DNA from: Euglena gracilis
Lineage: Eukaryota; Euglenida; Euglenophyceae; Euglenales
DNA length: 64,000 bases
NCBI GenBank assembly: GCA_039621445.1
Contig: CP154956.1
Span: 55,831,419-55,895,418 of the forward strand
Direction: 5' to 3'
Positions 60,001 through 64,000 of the stretch are shown piece by piece. Position numbers and translations under genes: made by a program. Each line of letters starts with the position of its first letter. Within the stretch, counting starts at the first letter, position 1. The notes under the pieces were generated by a model. It was given only the letters and a program-made list of their open reading frames with translations. It did not search any database and was not told the DNA's origin.

Positions 60001-60302
60001 AAGGAGACAGGTTCCCATAAAGACAGGTCAGCGGCTAGAGGACAGAGGGAAAAAATTCATATTTCAACACCGGGTGACAAAAAAAAAACAGCCGGGAAAG
60101 CAATTTTGACAGCCCCATTGTCATTTTGGTCCCGTAATACGATGGGTCTTTACGCAAAAGCCTGCTGGGGATGCCCGGGATGCCCGGGATGCCAGGCATG
60201 CCGGGAATGCCAGGCATGATGCCAGGCCCCATGGGAGGCATGGGCATGGGCGCAGCTCCCATGGGCATGGGCAGCCCGATGGGCTATGGGCAGCAATGGT
60301 GA
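38356..60302 (+). CDS. CHC: Clathrin heavy chain gene, complete, 28 exons
   Basis: Joined exons give about 1711 residues, in the usual family range of 1650-1710. Order: N-terminal beta-propeller (exons 1-6, about residues 1-325; [27 protein letters not shown]), linker, then the leg built of clathrin repeats (exons 7-25; [22 protein letters not shown]-like text, [20 protein letters not shown]-like [13 protein letters not shown]), the proximal/trimer region (exons 25-27) and a Met/Gly/Pro-rich tail (exon 28). The protein coats vesicles at plasma membrane and Golgi by forming triskelia with light chains. The start Met sits at the family position. A QLMLT-type Hsc70 motif is not seen in the tail. 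All introns are nonconventional (CAG/CTG) except where noted; none offers an in-frame GT-AG reading that keeps the conserved protein. Exon 15 has two apparent 1-nt losses. Confidence 0.95.
39118..39245 (+). CDS. CHC: Clathrin heavy chain exon 2
   Basis: Residues 46-88: [13 protein letters not shown], then [20 protein letters not shown]. It is followed by intron 2, a D-related element with an almost perfect target duplication. Confidence 0.93.
39249..39649 (+). mobile_element. Clathrin intron 2 element (D-related), 7/8 target duplication
   Basis: 401 bp with ends CAGGCTTCTTTTT and inverted AAAAAAAAAAGCCTG, between CTCCAGAA (39241-39248) and CTCCAGAT (39650-39657). The interior has GTGCTATGGGTAGGCAG and GGCACCGCATAGCAC, as in D elements at 47261 and 52075, and a GGTGCCAAAGGCGCC hairpin. 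Removing the element plus one copy gives STLQIFN, the family sequence. Confidence 0.85.
39655..39741 (+). CDS. CHC: Clathrin heavy chain exon 3
   Basis: Residues 89-117: [28 protein letters not shown]. Intron 3 (39742-40194) has 11-of-12 matching ends (CAGATGCATCCT / AGGATGCACCTG) but a decayed duplication. It contains A/T runs and two AGGACCGCCC units. Confidence 0.92.
40195..40376 (+). CDS. CHC: Clathrin heavy chain exon 4
   Basis: Residues 118-177: [42 protein letters not shown]. The intron 4 ends CAGGGCCG / CGGCCCTG match over 8 bases. Confidence 0.93.
40377..41496 (+). other. Clathrin intron 4 with a degenerate tandem repeat
   Basis: 1120 nt. From about 40620 to 41300 it carries a degenerate ~57-bp repeat (CCACTTGAGGCTGCTTCTGC with CACTTTTGCCCA). 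The minus strand reads as a Lys/Gln-rich open frame, which I take as a by-product of the repeat. Confidence 0.6.
41497..41855 (+). CDS. CHC: Clathrin heavy chain exon 5
   Basis: Residues 178-297: [45 protein letters not shown]. Largest propeller exon. Intron 5 (41856-42187) ends CAGGCCAGAA / TTCTGGCCTG match over 10 bases. It holds a decayed F element at 41870-41975. Confidence 0.94.
42188..42261 (+). CDS. CHC: Clathrin heavy chain exon 6
   Basis: Residues 298-322: [20 protein letters not shown], then RGLVL. The intron 6 pair at +4..+6 / -8..-6 is TAG / CTA instead of CAG / CTG, continuing as GCTTCT / AGAAGC. Confidence 0.88.
42262..43706 (+). other. Clathrin intron 6
   Basis: 1445 nt, AT-rich, with repeated phrases AATAAGACCCCCC and TGTGTATCGGTGTG. 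One Pro/Ser-rich open frame (43247-43504) was judged not to be an exon, because the flanking clathrin text is contiguous without it. Confidence 0.55.
43707..44071 (+). CDS. CHC: Clathrin heavy chain exon 7
   Basis: Residues 323-443: [20 protein letters not shown], then [17 protein letters not shown], and [20 protein letters not shown]. Linker and start of the leg. Intron 7 begins CAGGACAGG and ends with the inverted CCTGCCCTG. Confidence 0.94.
44559..45000 (+). mobile_element. C-family element nested in clathrin intron 7, perfect 8-bp duplication
   Basis: 442 bp with ends CAGGGTTCGATATAAGGA and inverted TCCTTATATCGAACCCTG, between GGTGGGGG (44551-44558) and GGTGGGGG (45001-45008). The centre holds the GGCGCTTCGCGCC hairpin followed by GAAAATTTTTTGC. 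It is nearly identical to the copy at 53233-53636. Confidence 0.88.
45212..45277 (+). CDS. CHC: Clathrin heavy chain exon 8
   Basis: Residues 444-465: [20 protein letters not shown]. With the 5-nt register the first residue is Gln, as in relatives; the 6-nt register would give Pro. Intron 8 ends CAGAGTTCTTTT / AAAGGAACTCTG match at 11 of 12; straddling 8-mers CTTGCAGC / CCTCCAGC. Confidence 0.92.
45598..45700 (+). CDS. CHC: Clathrin heavy chain exon 9
   Basis: Residues 466-500: [20 protein letters not shown], then [13 protein letters not shown]. It is followed by the youngest-looking intron of the gene. Confidence 0.94.
45704..45971 (+). mobile_element. Clathrin intron 9 = A-family element with perfect 8-bp duplication
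   Basis: 268 bp, ends TAGGGGTTTTTTTAG and inverted CTTAAAAAAAAACCCCTG, between ATCATGGC (45696-45703) and ATCATGGC (45972-45979). The interior has GGACCCCC runs and the hairpin GGCGCCAAAGGTGCC. Excision of the element plus one duplication gives [18 protein letters not shown], colinear with clathrins. No reading of the border gives GT-AG. Sister copies with perfect duplications lie at 61804 and 63484. Confidence 0.93.
45977..46172 (+). CDS. CHC: Clathrin heavy chain exon 10
   Basis: Residues 501-565: [20 protein letters not shown], then [20 protein letters not shown]. Intron 10 (46173-46470): 8-mers TCCTTGTC / CCTTGGAC; ends CAGGTTTCT / AGAAGTCTG. Confidence 0.94.
46471..46611 (+). CDS. CHC: Clathrin heavy chain exon 11
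   Basis: Residues 566-612: [35 protein letters not shown]. The 3' distance of intron 11 (46612-46979) is one base longer than usual (CTG at -9). Ends CAGGCCTCC / GGAGCCCTG. Confidence 0.9.
46980..47201 (+). CDS. CHC: Clathrin heavy chain exon 12
   Basis: Residues 613-686: [52 protein letters not shown]. Intron 12 (47202-47709) has 8-mers CCCACGGC / CAGACGAC and ends CAGGGGC / GCCCCTG, and contains a nested D element. Confidence 0.95.
47261..47532 (+). mobile_element. D-family element nested in clathrin intron 12, perfect duplication
   Basis: 272 bp, ends CAGGTTTGTGCT and inverted AGCACAAGCCTG, between GTGTTGAT (47253-47260) and GTGTTGAT (47533-47540). The interior CATAGCACCCC / GGGGTGCT motifs and a GGCGTCAAAGGCGCC hairpin match 52075-52374. 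Confidence 0.88.
47710..47814 (+). CDS. CHC: Clathrin heavy chain exon 13
   Basis: Residues 687-721: [20 protein letters not shown], then [12 protein letters not shown]. Intron 13 ends CAGGGAA / TTCCCTG. The 5-nt register gives SYEAL, as in relatives. Confidence 0.94.
47815..48809 (+). other. Clathrin intron 13 with CCCA/CA microsatellite
   Basis: 995 nt. (CCCA)n at 47917-47960 then (CA)n at 47972-48028; a C/G-run inverted pair at 48255-48310; a CGGCGCCGAAGGC hairpin start near 48541. No gene inside. Confidence 0.8.
48810..49163 (+). CDS. CHC: Clathrin heavy chain exon 14
   Basis: Residues 722-839: [60 protein letters not shown]. Intron 14 (49164-49755): 8-mers CTGAGGAG / CGGCGGAC (5 of 8), ends CAGGGC / GCCCTG. 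Confidence 0.95.
49756..49960 (+). CDS. CHC: Clathrin heavy chain exon 15, two apparent 1-nt losses
   Basis: Residues about 840-908: [27 protein letters not shown], then [10 protein letters not shown], a frame change near 49900, [12 protein letters not shown], a second change near 49936, and KIYIDSNQ. Two missing bases restore the total to a multiple of three. The segment between EKRNR and PWLEAR is longer than in relatives. I favour assembly errors over a pseudogene, since all other exons are intact. Intron 15: ends CAGGC / GCCTG; the 5-nt register gives DSNQNAE. Confidence 0.85.
50617..50776 (+). CDS. CHC: Clathrin heavy chain exon 16
   Basis: Residues 909-961: [49 protein letters not shown]. 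Intron 16 ends CAGGGACGGGG / CCCCCTCCCTG (10 of 11). Confidence 0.94.
50976..51234 (+). mobile_element. F-family element nested in clathrin intron 16
   Basis: Ends CTTACCTACCCCCCCC and inverted GGGGGGGGTAGGTAAG, then GGAAACTG / CAGTTTCC. It interrupts CAGGGTTCAATATA, which looks like a C-family left end, so it landed in an older C element whose remains continue near 51435-51540. Confidence 0.7.
51280..51435 (+). mobile_element. E-family fragment in clathrin intron 16
   Basis: CCAACGACCGCCCC, GGTCGGGGGTTGCA and AACCTGGTCGGTGG match the E elements at 33627 and 53223. Ends are not clear. Confidence 0.5.
51792..51906 (+). CDS. CHC: Clathrin heavy chain exon 17 (3' border uncertain)
   Basis: Residues 962-1000: [34 protein letters not shown]. 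The 3' border is set by protein length and frame; the best pair at the intron ends is CAC / CTG, not CAG / CTG. The border could shift by a few bases. Confidence 0.8.
52075..52374 (+). mobile_element. D-family element nested in clathrin intron 17, perfect duplication
   Basis: 300 bp, ends CAGGCTTGTGCTTA and inverted TAAGCACAAGCATG, between TATGAGAC (52067-52074) and TATGAGAC (52375-52382). The interior has GGGGTGCTAGGGGCAGGC units in both orientations and the GGCGCCGAAGGCGCC hairpin. Confidence 0.9.
52460..52603 (+). CDS. CHC: Clathrin heavy chain exon 18
   Basis: Residues 1001-1048: [43 protein letters not shown]. Intron 18 (52604-52929): 8-mers CTTCTGTT / CTGTTGAT (5 of 8); ends CAGGG / CCCTG. 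Confidence 0.9.
52930..53032 (+). CDS. CHC: Clathrin heavy chain exon 19
   Basis: Residues 1049-1082: [34 protein letters not shown]. Intron 19 (53033-54182) ends CAGCTGTG / CACAGCTG match over 8 bases. The 5-nt register gives AELYEEA. Confidence 0.93.
53223..54063 (+). mobile_element. E-family element in clathrin intron 19, itself carrying a C element
   Basis: Ends TTACCCGCCCC and inverted GGGGCGGGTAA; inner motifs CCACCGACCACCCC and GGTCGGTGG pair. The C element at 53233-53636 sits inside its left end, so the E element is older. Confidence 0.7.
53233..53636 (+). mobile_element. C-family element inserted into the E element, perfect duplication
   Basis: 404 bp, ends CAGGGTTCGATATAAGGA and inverted TCCTTATATCGAACCCTG, between ACCCGCCC (53225-53232) and ACCCGCCC (53637-53644). 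It differs from 44559-45000 mainly in G/C-run lengths and one extra GC hairpin in the latter. Confidence 0.9.
54183..54263 (+). CDS. CHC: Clathrin heavy chain exon 20
   Basis: Residues 1083-1109: [20 protein letters not shown], then VLLDDI. Intron 20 is the shortest (54264-54352, 89 nt). Its pair at +4..+6 / -8..-6 is CGG / CCG. Confidence 0.88.
54353..54741 (+). CDS. CHC: Clathrin heavy chain exon 21
   Basis: Residues 1110-1239: [56 protein letters not shown]. Intron 21 (54742-54896): CAGATG…GAGCAG ends pair with CTGCTCCCTCTG. Confidence 0.94.
54897..55214 (+). CDS. CHC: Clathrin heavy chain exon 22
   Basis: Residues 1240-1345: [60 protein letters not shown]. Intron 22 (55215-55724) ends CAGACACC / GGGGTCTG, with a nested palindromic element. 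Confidence 0.95.
55272..55670 (+). mobile_element. O-type inverted-repeat element nested in clathrin intron 22
   Basis: Ends TAAACCCCCCCCCACTTATA and inverted TATAAGTGGGGGGGTTTA. It holds further CTTATAAACCCCC units near both ends and a unique centre with GGGGACCAACCATC. Confidence 0.65.
55725..56008 (+). CDS. CHC: Clathrin heavy chain exon 23
   Basis: Residues 1346-1439: [60 protein letters not shown]. Intron 23 ends CAGGGGCCCC / GGGGCCCCTG match over 10 bases; 8-mers TTCCCGGT / TTCCAACT. The frame needs CTG at -7 here, or one base is miscounted in a C-run. Confidence 0.9.
56009..56903 (+). other. Clathrin intron 23
   Basis: 895 nt, AT-rich beyond the ends, few G/C runs. No nested element or gene recognised. 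Confidence 0.6.
56904..57115 (+). CDS. CHC: Clathrin heavy chain exon 24
   Basis: Residues 1440-1510: [60 protein letters not shown]. Intron 24 ends CAGGGCG / CGCCCTG. The 5-nt register gives IDNFDNFDQ, as in relatives. Confidence 0.94.
57116..58492 (+). other. Clathrin intron 24
   Basis: 1377 nt. It holds the B element, then a G/C-run inverted pair (57677-57770) and further repeats with CCCCCTGTGTCAA… GCAC phrases (58325-58450) also seen at 28480, 28575, 32085 and 36205. Confidence 0.65.
57252..57664 (+). mobile_element. B-family element nested in clathrin intron 24, perfect duplication
   Basis: 413 bp, ends CAGGCTTTTGCTTAAGG and inverted CCTTAAGCAAAAGCCTG, between TTCCCAAC (57244-57251) and TTCCCAAC (57665-57672). 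Two GC hairpins (CGGCGCGAAGCGCCG; CGGCGCTGTGCGCCG) and the GGCTAGC units are shared with 33873-34119. Clathrin intron 27 has the same ends. Confidence 0.92.
58493..58728 (+). CDS. CHC: Clathrin heavy chain exon 25
   Basis: Residues 1511-1589: [60 protein letters not shown]. Intron 25 (58729-59022) ends CAGGGC / GCCCTG; CTG falls at -9, or a C-run is one base too long. Confidence 0.93.
59023..59106 (+). CDS. CHC: Clathrin heavy chain exon 26
   Basis: Residues 1590-1617: [27 protein letters not shown]. Intron 26 (59107-59585) ends CAGGCATC / GAAGCCTG. Confidence 0.94.
59586..59738 (+). CDS. CHC: Clathrin heavy chain exon 27
   Basis: Residues 1618-1668: [39 protein letters not shown]. Trimerisation region and start of the tail. 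Confidence 0.93.
59742..60164 (+). mobile_element. Clathrin intron 27, B-like ends, 6/8 duplication
   Basis: 423 bp, ends CAGGCTTCTGCTT and inverted ACGCAAAAGCCTG, between ATGGGGGT (59734-59741) and CTGGGGAT (60165-60172). The terminal text follows the B element (57252), but the interior is different. Confidence 0.75.
60170..60302 (+). CDS. CHC: Clathrin heavy chain exon 28 (Met/Gly/Pro tail, stop)
   Basis: Residues 1669-1711: [15 protein letters not shown], then [23 protein letters not shown] and TGA at 60300-60302. Low-complexity tail, a position that varies between clathrins. Confidence 0.9.
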
Positions 60303-61795
60303 GAATGCACACAGGGCATTTTGATGTGCAAATGTGTCATCCAGCTTCGTACAGGCACTCTGCTCTGGTACATTTCCCCAGGGTATTTGGGATTTTGGGT
60401 GACCCAAAAAAAATCGCTGCTGTTTTGGTGGTTCCATCTGGTGCACTTGGAATATCTGCTGTGTCTCATTTTTCAGTCTGCACAAGGGAAATGGTGTGAA
60501 GAGACAGACCTGGTTGTTGCCTGAACAAGGGGAGGTTTCAAACTGAATGTGCCCTGGAGTTGACAGCCCCCTCCCCCTTCACGTCTAACCATCTTCTACT
60601 CGATTTCTGGATCTCCGGTGCATGCTGCAGTCTCCATCCCTGGATGTGCCGCAGTATTCACCTCCACAGATTTCACCCTCTTGGGGGGGGGACTGAGCAG
60701 CATTCGCAATACAAGTATTGGGGTACAGTTCTTCATCATTTTTTCATCACCTCATTTTATGTGCGGTGGCACTGGATTGTTATTTGTGGCCTCTACGAGG
60801 CAAAGGTCAAAGGTGAAGTGGGAGGAAGGGTCTGAAGTCTCTGAACCATGGAGTCACGTAACACCTGTGACCCCCAGGGGGGGGGGCAGATGGGTTTTCG
60901 AGTTGGGTGGGTTTGGGCCTCTGGACCCCCGGGGGGCTACCGTAGGAGGAGGCTCGACCTCGAACGTTCTTCTCGAGTCTTTTGAGCCTCCTTTGACGAG
61001 CTCAAACGGCATTCGAGGAGGCTCTAGATCCTTCTCCTGCGTACATGCAACGGGGTTTTTTTGGGTCGGTCCACAAAAAGTTGCCTACAAAAAGAACTTG
61101 CCCAACAAAGGGGATTTGCACACACAGGGCATATATCACACAAGAAATTTTGTTATTTTAGGGCCCTCTGAACAGTTGCCTCCAAAAGGGCATCGGCAAC
61201 ACAAGGGAGTTGCCCACACAGGGAATATGCAACACAAGGGATGCCATTTTAGGGCCCTCCAAACAGTTGCCTTCAAGGGCTCGAGAGACTCCTCTTATGG
61301 AGCATCCTCCTACCGTGGCCTGCCCACCCCCCAGGGGGTGGGCAGCAACATGGTCGGGCAGCCTGGCTGAAGGCCAGGCCGTGTTTTTTTCAGCGTCTCC
61401 ACCGATTTTTTTTGGCTGGGTTTTGGTTTCAAAAGAAGGGGGAGGGTGGGTTTGGGCCCAGGAAAAAGTGGCCGCATCTCGGGGGGGGGGCAGTGAATCT
61501 GTGGTCTAACAAAGCAGGGGCATCCCAAGGGCGCATCTGGGTGCCCGACAAGGTAACTATCGTATCTCTGGTGCTCTTGTCTGGCTCCGTGGCCCTTTAT
61601 CATGGAGGGCTCTCCCGCCCTCCTGCCCGGCATGTCTCGCACGGGGCCCTGGCCTCTCCTGCGGCGACATCCCATCCCAGCCCCTCCCCCACTGCTGTTA
61701 TGTTCCCAACTGTCCCCATCGGCGATGCTTTCCTCACAGAGTCGTCCTGCTTCTGTCAACCCCATGCCCTAAGGAATGGACATTCTGGACAGAGC
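60303..61795. other. Downstream of clathrin: 3' UTR and repeats
   Basis: No clear gene. Paired phrases AACACAAGGG…GGGCCCTC…AACAGTTGCCT recur between 61080 and 61285, and GAGGAGGCTCGACC… between 60947 and 61030 is answered by GAGACTCCTCTTATGGAG near 61286. A Pro/Ser-rich open frame at 61540-61800 is unassigned. Confidence 0.45.
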
Positions 61796-61803
61796 CTTCC
61801 AAC

Positions 61804-62105
61804 CAGGGATTTTTTTAAGTTTGGACCCCCGGGGGGGGGGGGGGGGGGGGGTGGGGGGGGGGGGTCGGCCGCCCCCCCCCCCCCCCCGGGGGGGGGGTAC
61901 CCCCCGGAGGGGGGTGGGATATACTTTTTGGCGCCGCAGGCGCCGAAAAAATTCTATTTTTAGCACTTTTCGCGATTTTTCGGCCATTTTTTGTGGGTCC
62001 CCCGGACCCCCCTCCCCCCCCCGGGGGGGGCCCCCCCCAGGGGGGTGGGTGGGGGGGGGGGGGAGCGCCCCCCCCCTCCCCCCCCCGGTCTTAAAAAAAC
62101 CCCTG
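61804..62105 (+). mobile_element. A-family element, perfect 8-bp duplication
   Basis: 302 bp, ends CAGGGATTTTTTTAAG and inverted CTTAAAAAAACCCCTG, between CTTCCAAC (61796-61803) and CTTCCAAC (62106-62113). Interior GGACCCCC runs and the hairpin GGCGCCGCAGGCGCC. Same family as clathrin intron 9. Confidence 0.92.
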
Positions 62106-62307
62106 CTTCCAACCTCCCTTTTCGCCACCTCACTGCCTGGTCTTTCCAAATTGGCTCCCTTGGGCTCCCTTGGTTACCAAATTGGCCTCCCCAACAATTT
62201 TGGTTTTTTGGCTCAAAATTGGTCCCAAAAATTGAATCCAGAAACCTGATCTATTCCTGATCCAGTCACCCCCCCCTGGGGGGGTGACAGAAGCCAAAGT
62301 GTATCTA

Positions 62308-62577
62308 GGGGGGGGGGGACTGGTTTTTCAAAGTGACTCACTGGTTTTTGGCCCAGACCCCCCCCGGGGGTTGGCAAAAAACCACTAAAGTGACCCGGCG
62401 CTGAAGGCGCCGGAAAAAAAATTGGCCTTTTTTCGTGTTTGTGGTCAGTTTTTTTTTTGGATTTTCAAGTGCCGGACCCCCCCCCCCTGGGGGCAGTGAT
62501 TGACTTGTTTTCCAAAAAGAAAGTGACTGACTGGTTGTGAGAAGTGACCCCTCTCCCCTCCCCAGGGGGTCGGTAAA
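62308..62577. mobile_element. P-family repeat element, copy 2
   Basis: GACTGGTTTTTCAAAGTGAC units at the left and GTGACTGACTGGTTGTG at the right, with CCAGACCCCCCCCGGGGG and the CGGCGCTGAAGGCGCCG hairpin between. Confidence 0.5.
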
Positions 62578-62689
62578 TAATTGTGTAGTTGGGCCACTGG
62601 ACCCTGGGGGGGAGTGCCACAGGTCAGTCTGGCCCGGCCTTTGGCCTTGGGACTTCGAAAGGGGTTTCTGCTGTTTTTGAGTGGGTTTT

Positions 62690-62795
62690 TGTGGGTGGGT
62701 GGGTGGGTGGGTGGGTTGACCCCTGGGGGGGGGGGGTCCAGGGGTTGTTTTTTTTTTTTTTTTTTTTTTTTTTTTAGGTCATTGCATGGACCCGG
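62690..62795 (+). repeat. GGGT repeat, then an A-family-like left end with a 28-base T-run
   Basis: (GGGT)n at about 62688-62716; CAGGGGTTG then T-run at about 62748-62775, TTTAGGTCATTGCATGGACC. The start resembles A-family left ends. Confidence 0.55.
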
Positions 62796-63483
62796 GGGGG
62801 TGGGGGCGCCGGGGGTGGGGTTCGGGGGGGGGAAAAAGTGCCCCCGTCCGGGGGGCCACCAAGTGACTCATGATTCCAAGAAGGAAACTCAAAAAAGATT
62901 TGGCATGGGAGCAGAGTTTTTTTTTTTAAAGGCCCCCTGCTTGCACTCACCGCCTTGGGCTTACTCCCCCAATTCAACCTCCCCATCGCGTTCAGCGTGT
63001 TTTTGGAGCAAGAAGTTGCCCCCAGACATTCATTTAGTGTGGTAACCCCCCCCCTCCAAAAGGAGCACGGGTGCGCTTATAGGGGACCGCCGCCTCCGGC
63101 GGCGGGGGGTGCACTTCTATTTGGACCCTACCTGCACGATTTTTTGTTGATTTCCTTTAGAAATCCCATCAAAATGCGGGGTGCGCTTGTAGCGGACCGC
63201 CGCCTTTGGCGGCGGGGGGGTGCGCTTTTATTTGGACCCTGCACTTGTAGCGGCCCCTGCTTCTATTAGGGGGGGGGGGGGTTACACCAAGGTGGTAATT
63301 TTGTGGTTCACTGTGGACACCAAAATTTTTTTTGTGGTTCACGTGTGGACCTCGAAAAAATTTGTGGTTCACACGTGTGCCGCGGCAAAAATTTGGTTGT
63401 CCGCCGCATGCACCGCGGAAAAAACAATTTTGTGCCGCGGCAAATTTCGCCGCGGCGCACTCAGTGAAAGTCTGAATCCAATG

Positions 63484-63737
63484 CAGGGGTTTTTTTTAGT
63501 CATGGACCCCCGGGGGGGGAGGGGGGGTAGGGTGGGTAGGTCTGGCCGAACCCCCCCCTGGGGGGGCCCCCCCGAGGGGGAGTGGGATATACTTTTCGGC
63601 GCCGAAGGCGCCGAAAAAGTGCTATTTTAGCACTTTTCGCGATTTTTGGCCTTTTTTTGTGGGCCCCCCGGGACCTTCCCCCAGGGGGGCCCCCCCAGGA
63701 CTTAAGACCGGGACCCCCCCGGTCTTAAAAACCCCTG
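63484..63737 (+). mobile_element. A-family element, perfect 8-bp duplication, in an open frame
   Basis: 254 bp, ends CAGGGGTTTTTTTTAG and inverted CTTAAAAACCCCTG, between ATCCAATG (63476-63483) and ATCCAATG (63738-63745). Hairpin GGCGCCGAAGGCGCC at 63597-63612. Excision of the element plus one duplication joins SLNPM to LRRYKSFLKK in one frame. Confidence 0.93.
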
Positions 63738-63905
63738 ATCCAATGTTGCGGCGCTACAAATCTTTTCTAAAAAAAGAAGGATTTGACAGTTGGGAAACGT
63801 TTTCATTAATCACCGTGGATGACACAGCACAAATGGCGATTCCCCATTCAATTCCCCAAAGGAGTTGGCGTTTGATTGAGGAGGCCAAAAAATTGATTGG
63901 GTCCA
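63738..63905 (+). CDS. Candidate exon after the A element
   Basis: Reads MLRRYKSFLKKEGFDSWETF, then SLITVDDTAQMAIP and RSWRLIEEAKKLIGS. The spacing of hydrophobic residues recalls a SAM-like helical domain (…W..F..IT..DL..M.I….R..L…I..L), a weak resemblance. It runs into an H-family repeat at 63921. The upstream exon, if real, ends SESLNP at 63483. Confidence 0.35.
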
Positions 63906-63920
63906 CATCCTCCACCGCTG

Positions 63921-63980
63921 TGAACCGTGTCTGGGGGCTCTGTCTTCACGCCCAAACCGTGACACAGTTCTCGATATAAG
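63921..63980. repeat. H-family repeat copy
   Basis: ACCGTGTCTGGGGGCTC… ACAGTTCTCGATATAAG. The phrase TATATCGAGAACTGTG at 12159 is its inverted partner. Confidence 0.55.
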
Positions 63981-64000
63981 TAGTGGTGGATATTTCTAAC

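Noticed and set aside
1-64000. tRNA, rRNA or snRNA genes
   Set aside because: I looked for cloverleaf-like and conserved rRNA text and saw none by eye; a covariance-model search would be decisive.
1-64000. A dinoflagellate (such as Amoebophrya) or other introner-rich alga as the source
   Set aside because: Such genomes also have repeat-derived introns, but the exact CAG +4..+6 / CTG -8..-6 layout fits euglenids best. Not excluded; an rRNA or spliced-leader sequence would settle it.

Overview
This window is nuclear DNA from a eukaryote. It holds two genes that can be read with confidence, both cut into many short exons, in a sea of non-coding sequence full of G/C and A/T homopolymers and short inverted-repeat elements. 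The clathrin gene shows that most introns are not GT-AG. They have a CAG near the 5' end (intron positions +4 to +6) that can pair with a CTG near the 3' end (positions -8 to -6). From memory of the literature, this is the layout of the 'nonconventional' introns of euglenids, so a euglenid (Euglena or a relative) is the best guess. Two ordinary GT-AG introns in the other gene and candidate spliced-leader acceptors fit that guess. The assignment is an inference from intron structure, not from a database match.

Layout. 1-5000 (minus strand): six exons of a U-box plus EF-hand protein, running off the left edge. 5000-38300: about 33 kb with no complete recognisable gene. It holds two decayed retrotransposon ORF fragments (9720-10140 plus, 23900-24360 minus), a possible tyrosine-recombinase fragment (14190-14330 minus), several unassigned coding-like segments (7254-7919, 11279-11461, 24824-25171, 27735-28070), a 16-copy minisatellite (22675-23105), large palindromes (12.2, 15.7 and 17.1-18.0 kb) and many terminal-inverted-repeat (TIR) elements. 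38356-60302 (plus strand): a complete clathrin heavy chain gene in 28 exons, about 1711 codons. 60303-64000: repeats, two more TIR elements with perfect 8-bp target duplications, and a possible coding exon interrupted by one of them.

The main result concerns introns and mobile elements. TIR elements of several sequence families, mostly 250-440 bp, sit between exact 8-bp direct repeats. Members of the same families are themselves introns of the clathrin gene: intron 9 is flanked by a perfect 8-bp duplication and intron 2 by 7 of 8. Removing the element plus one duplication copy restores the conserved reading frame. Nearly all other clathrin introns, and three in the U-box gene, keep the same CAG/CTG ends and the same splice register (5 nt of the duplication stay in the upstream exon, 3 nt in the downstream exon) although their duplications have decayed. 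The window therefore looks like a record of continuing intron gain by a DNA transposon-like system whose copies are removed from RNA at non-GT-AG borders. No transposase matching these ends is visible here.
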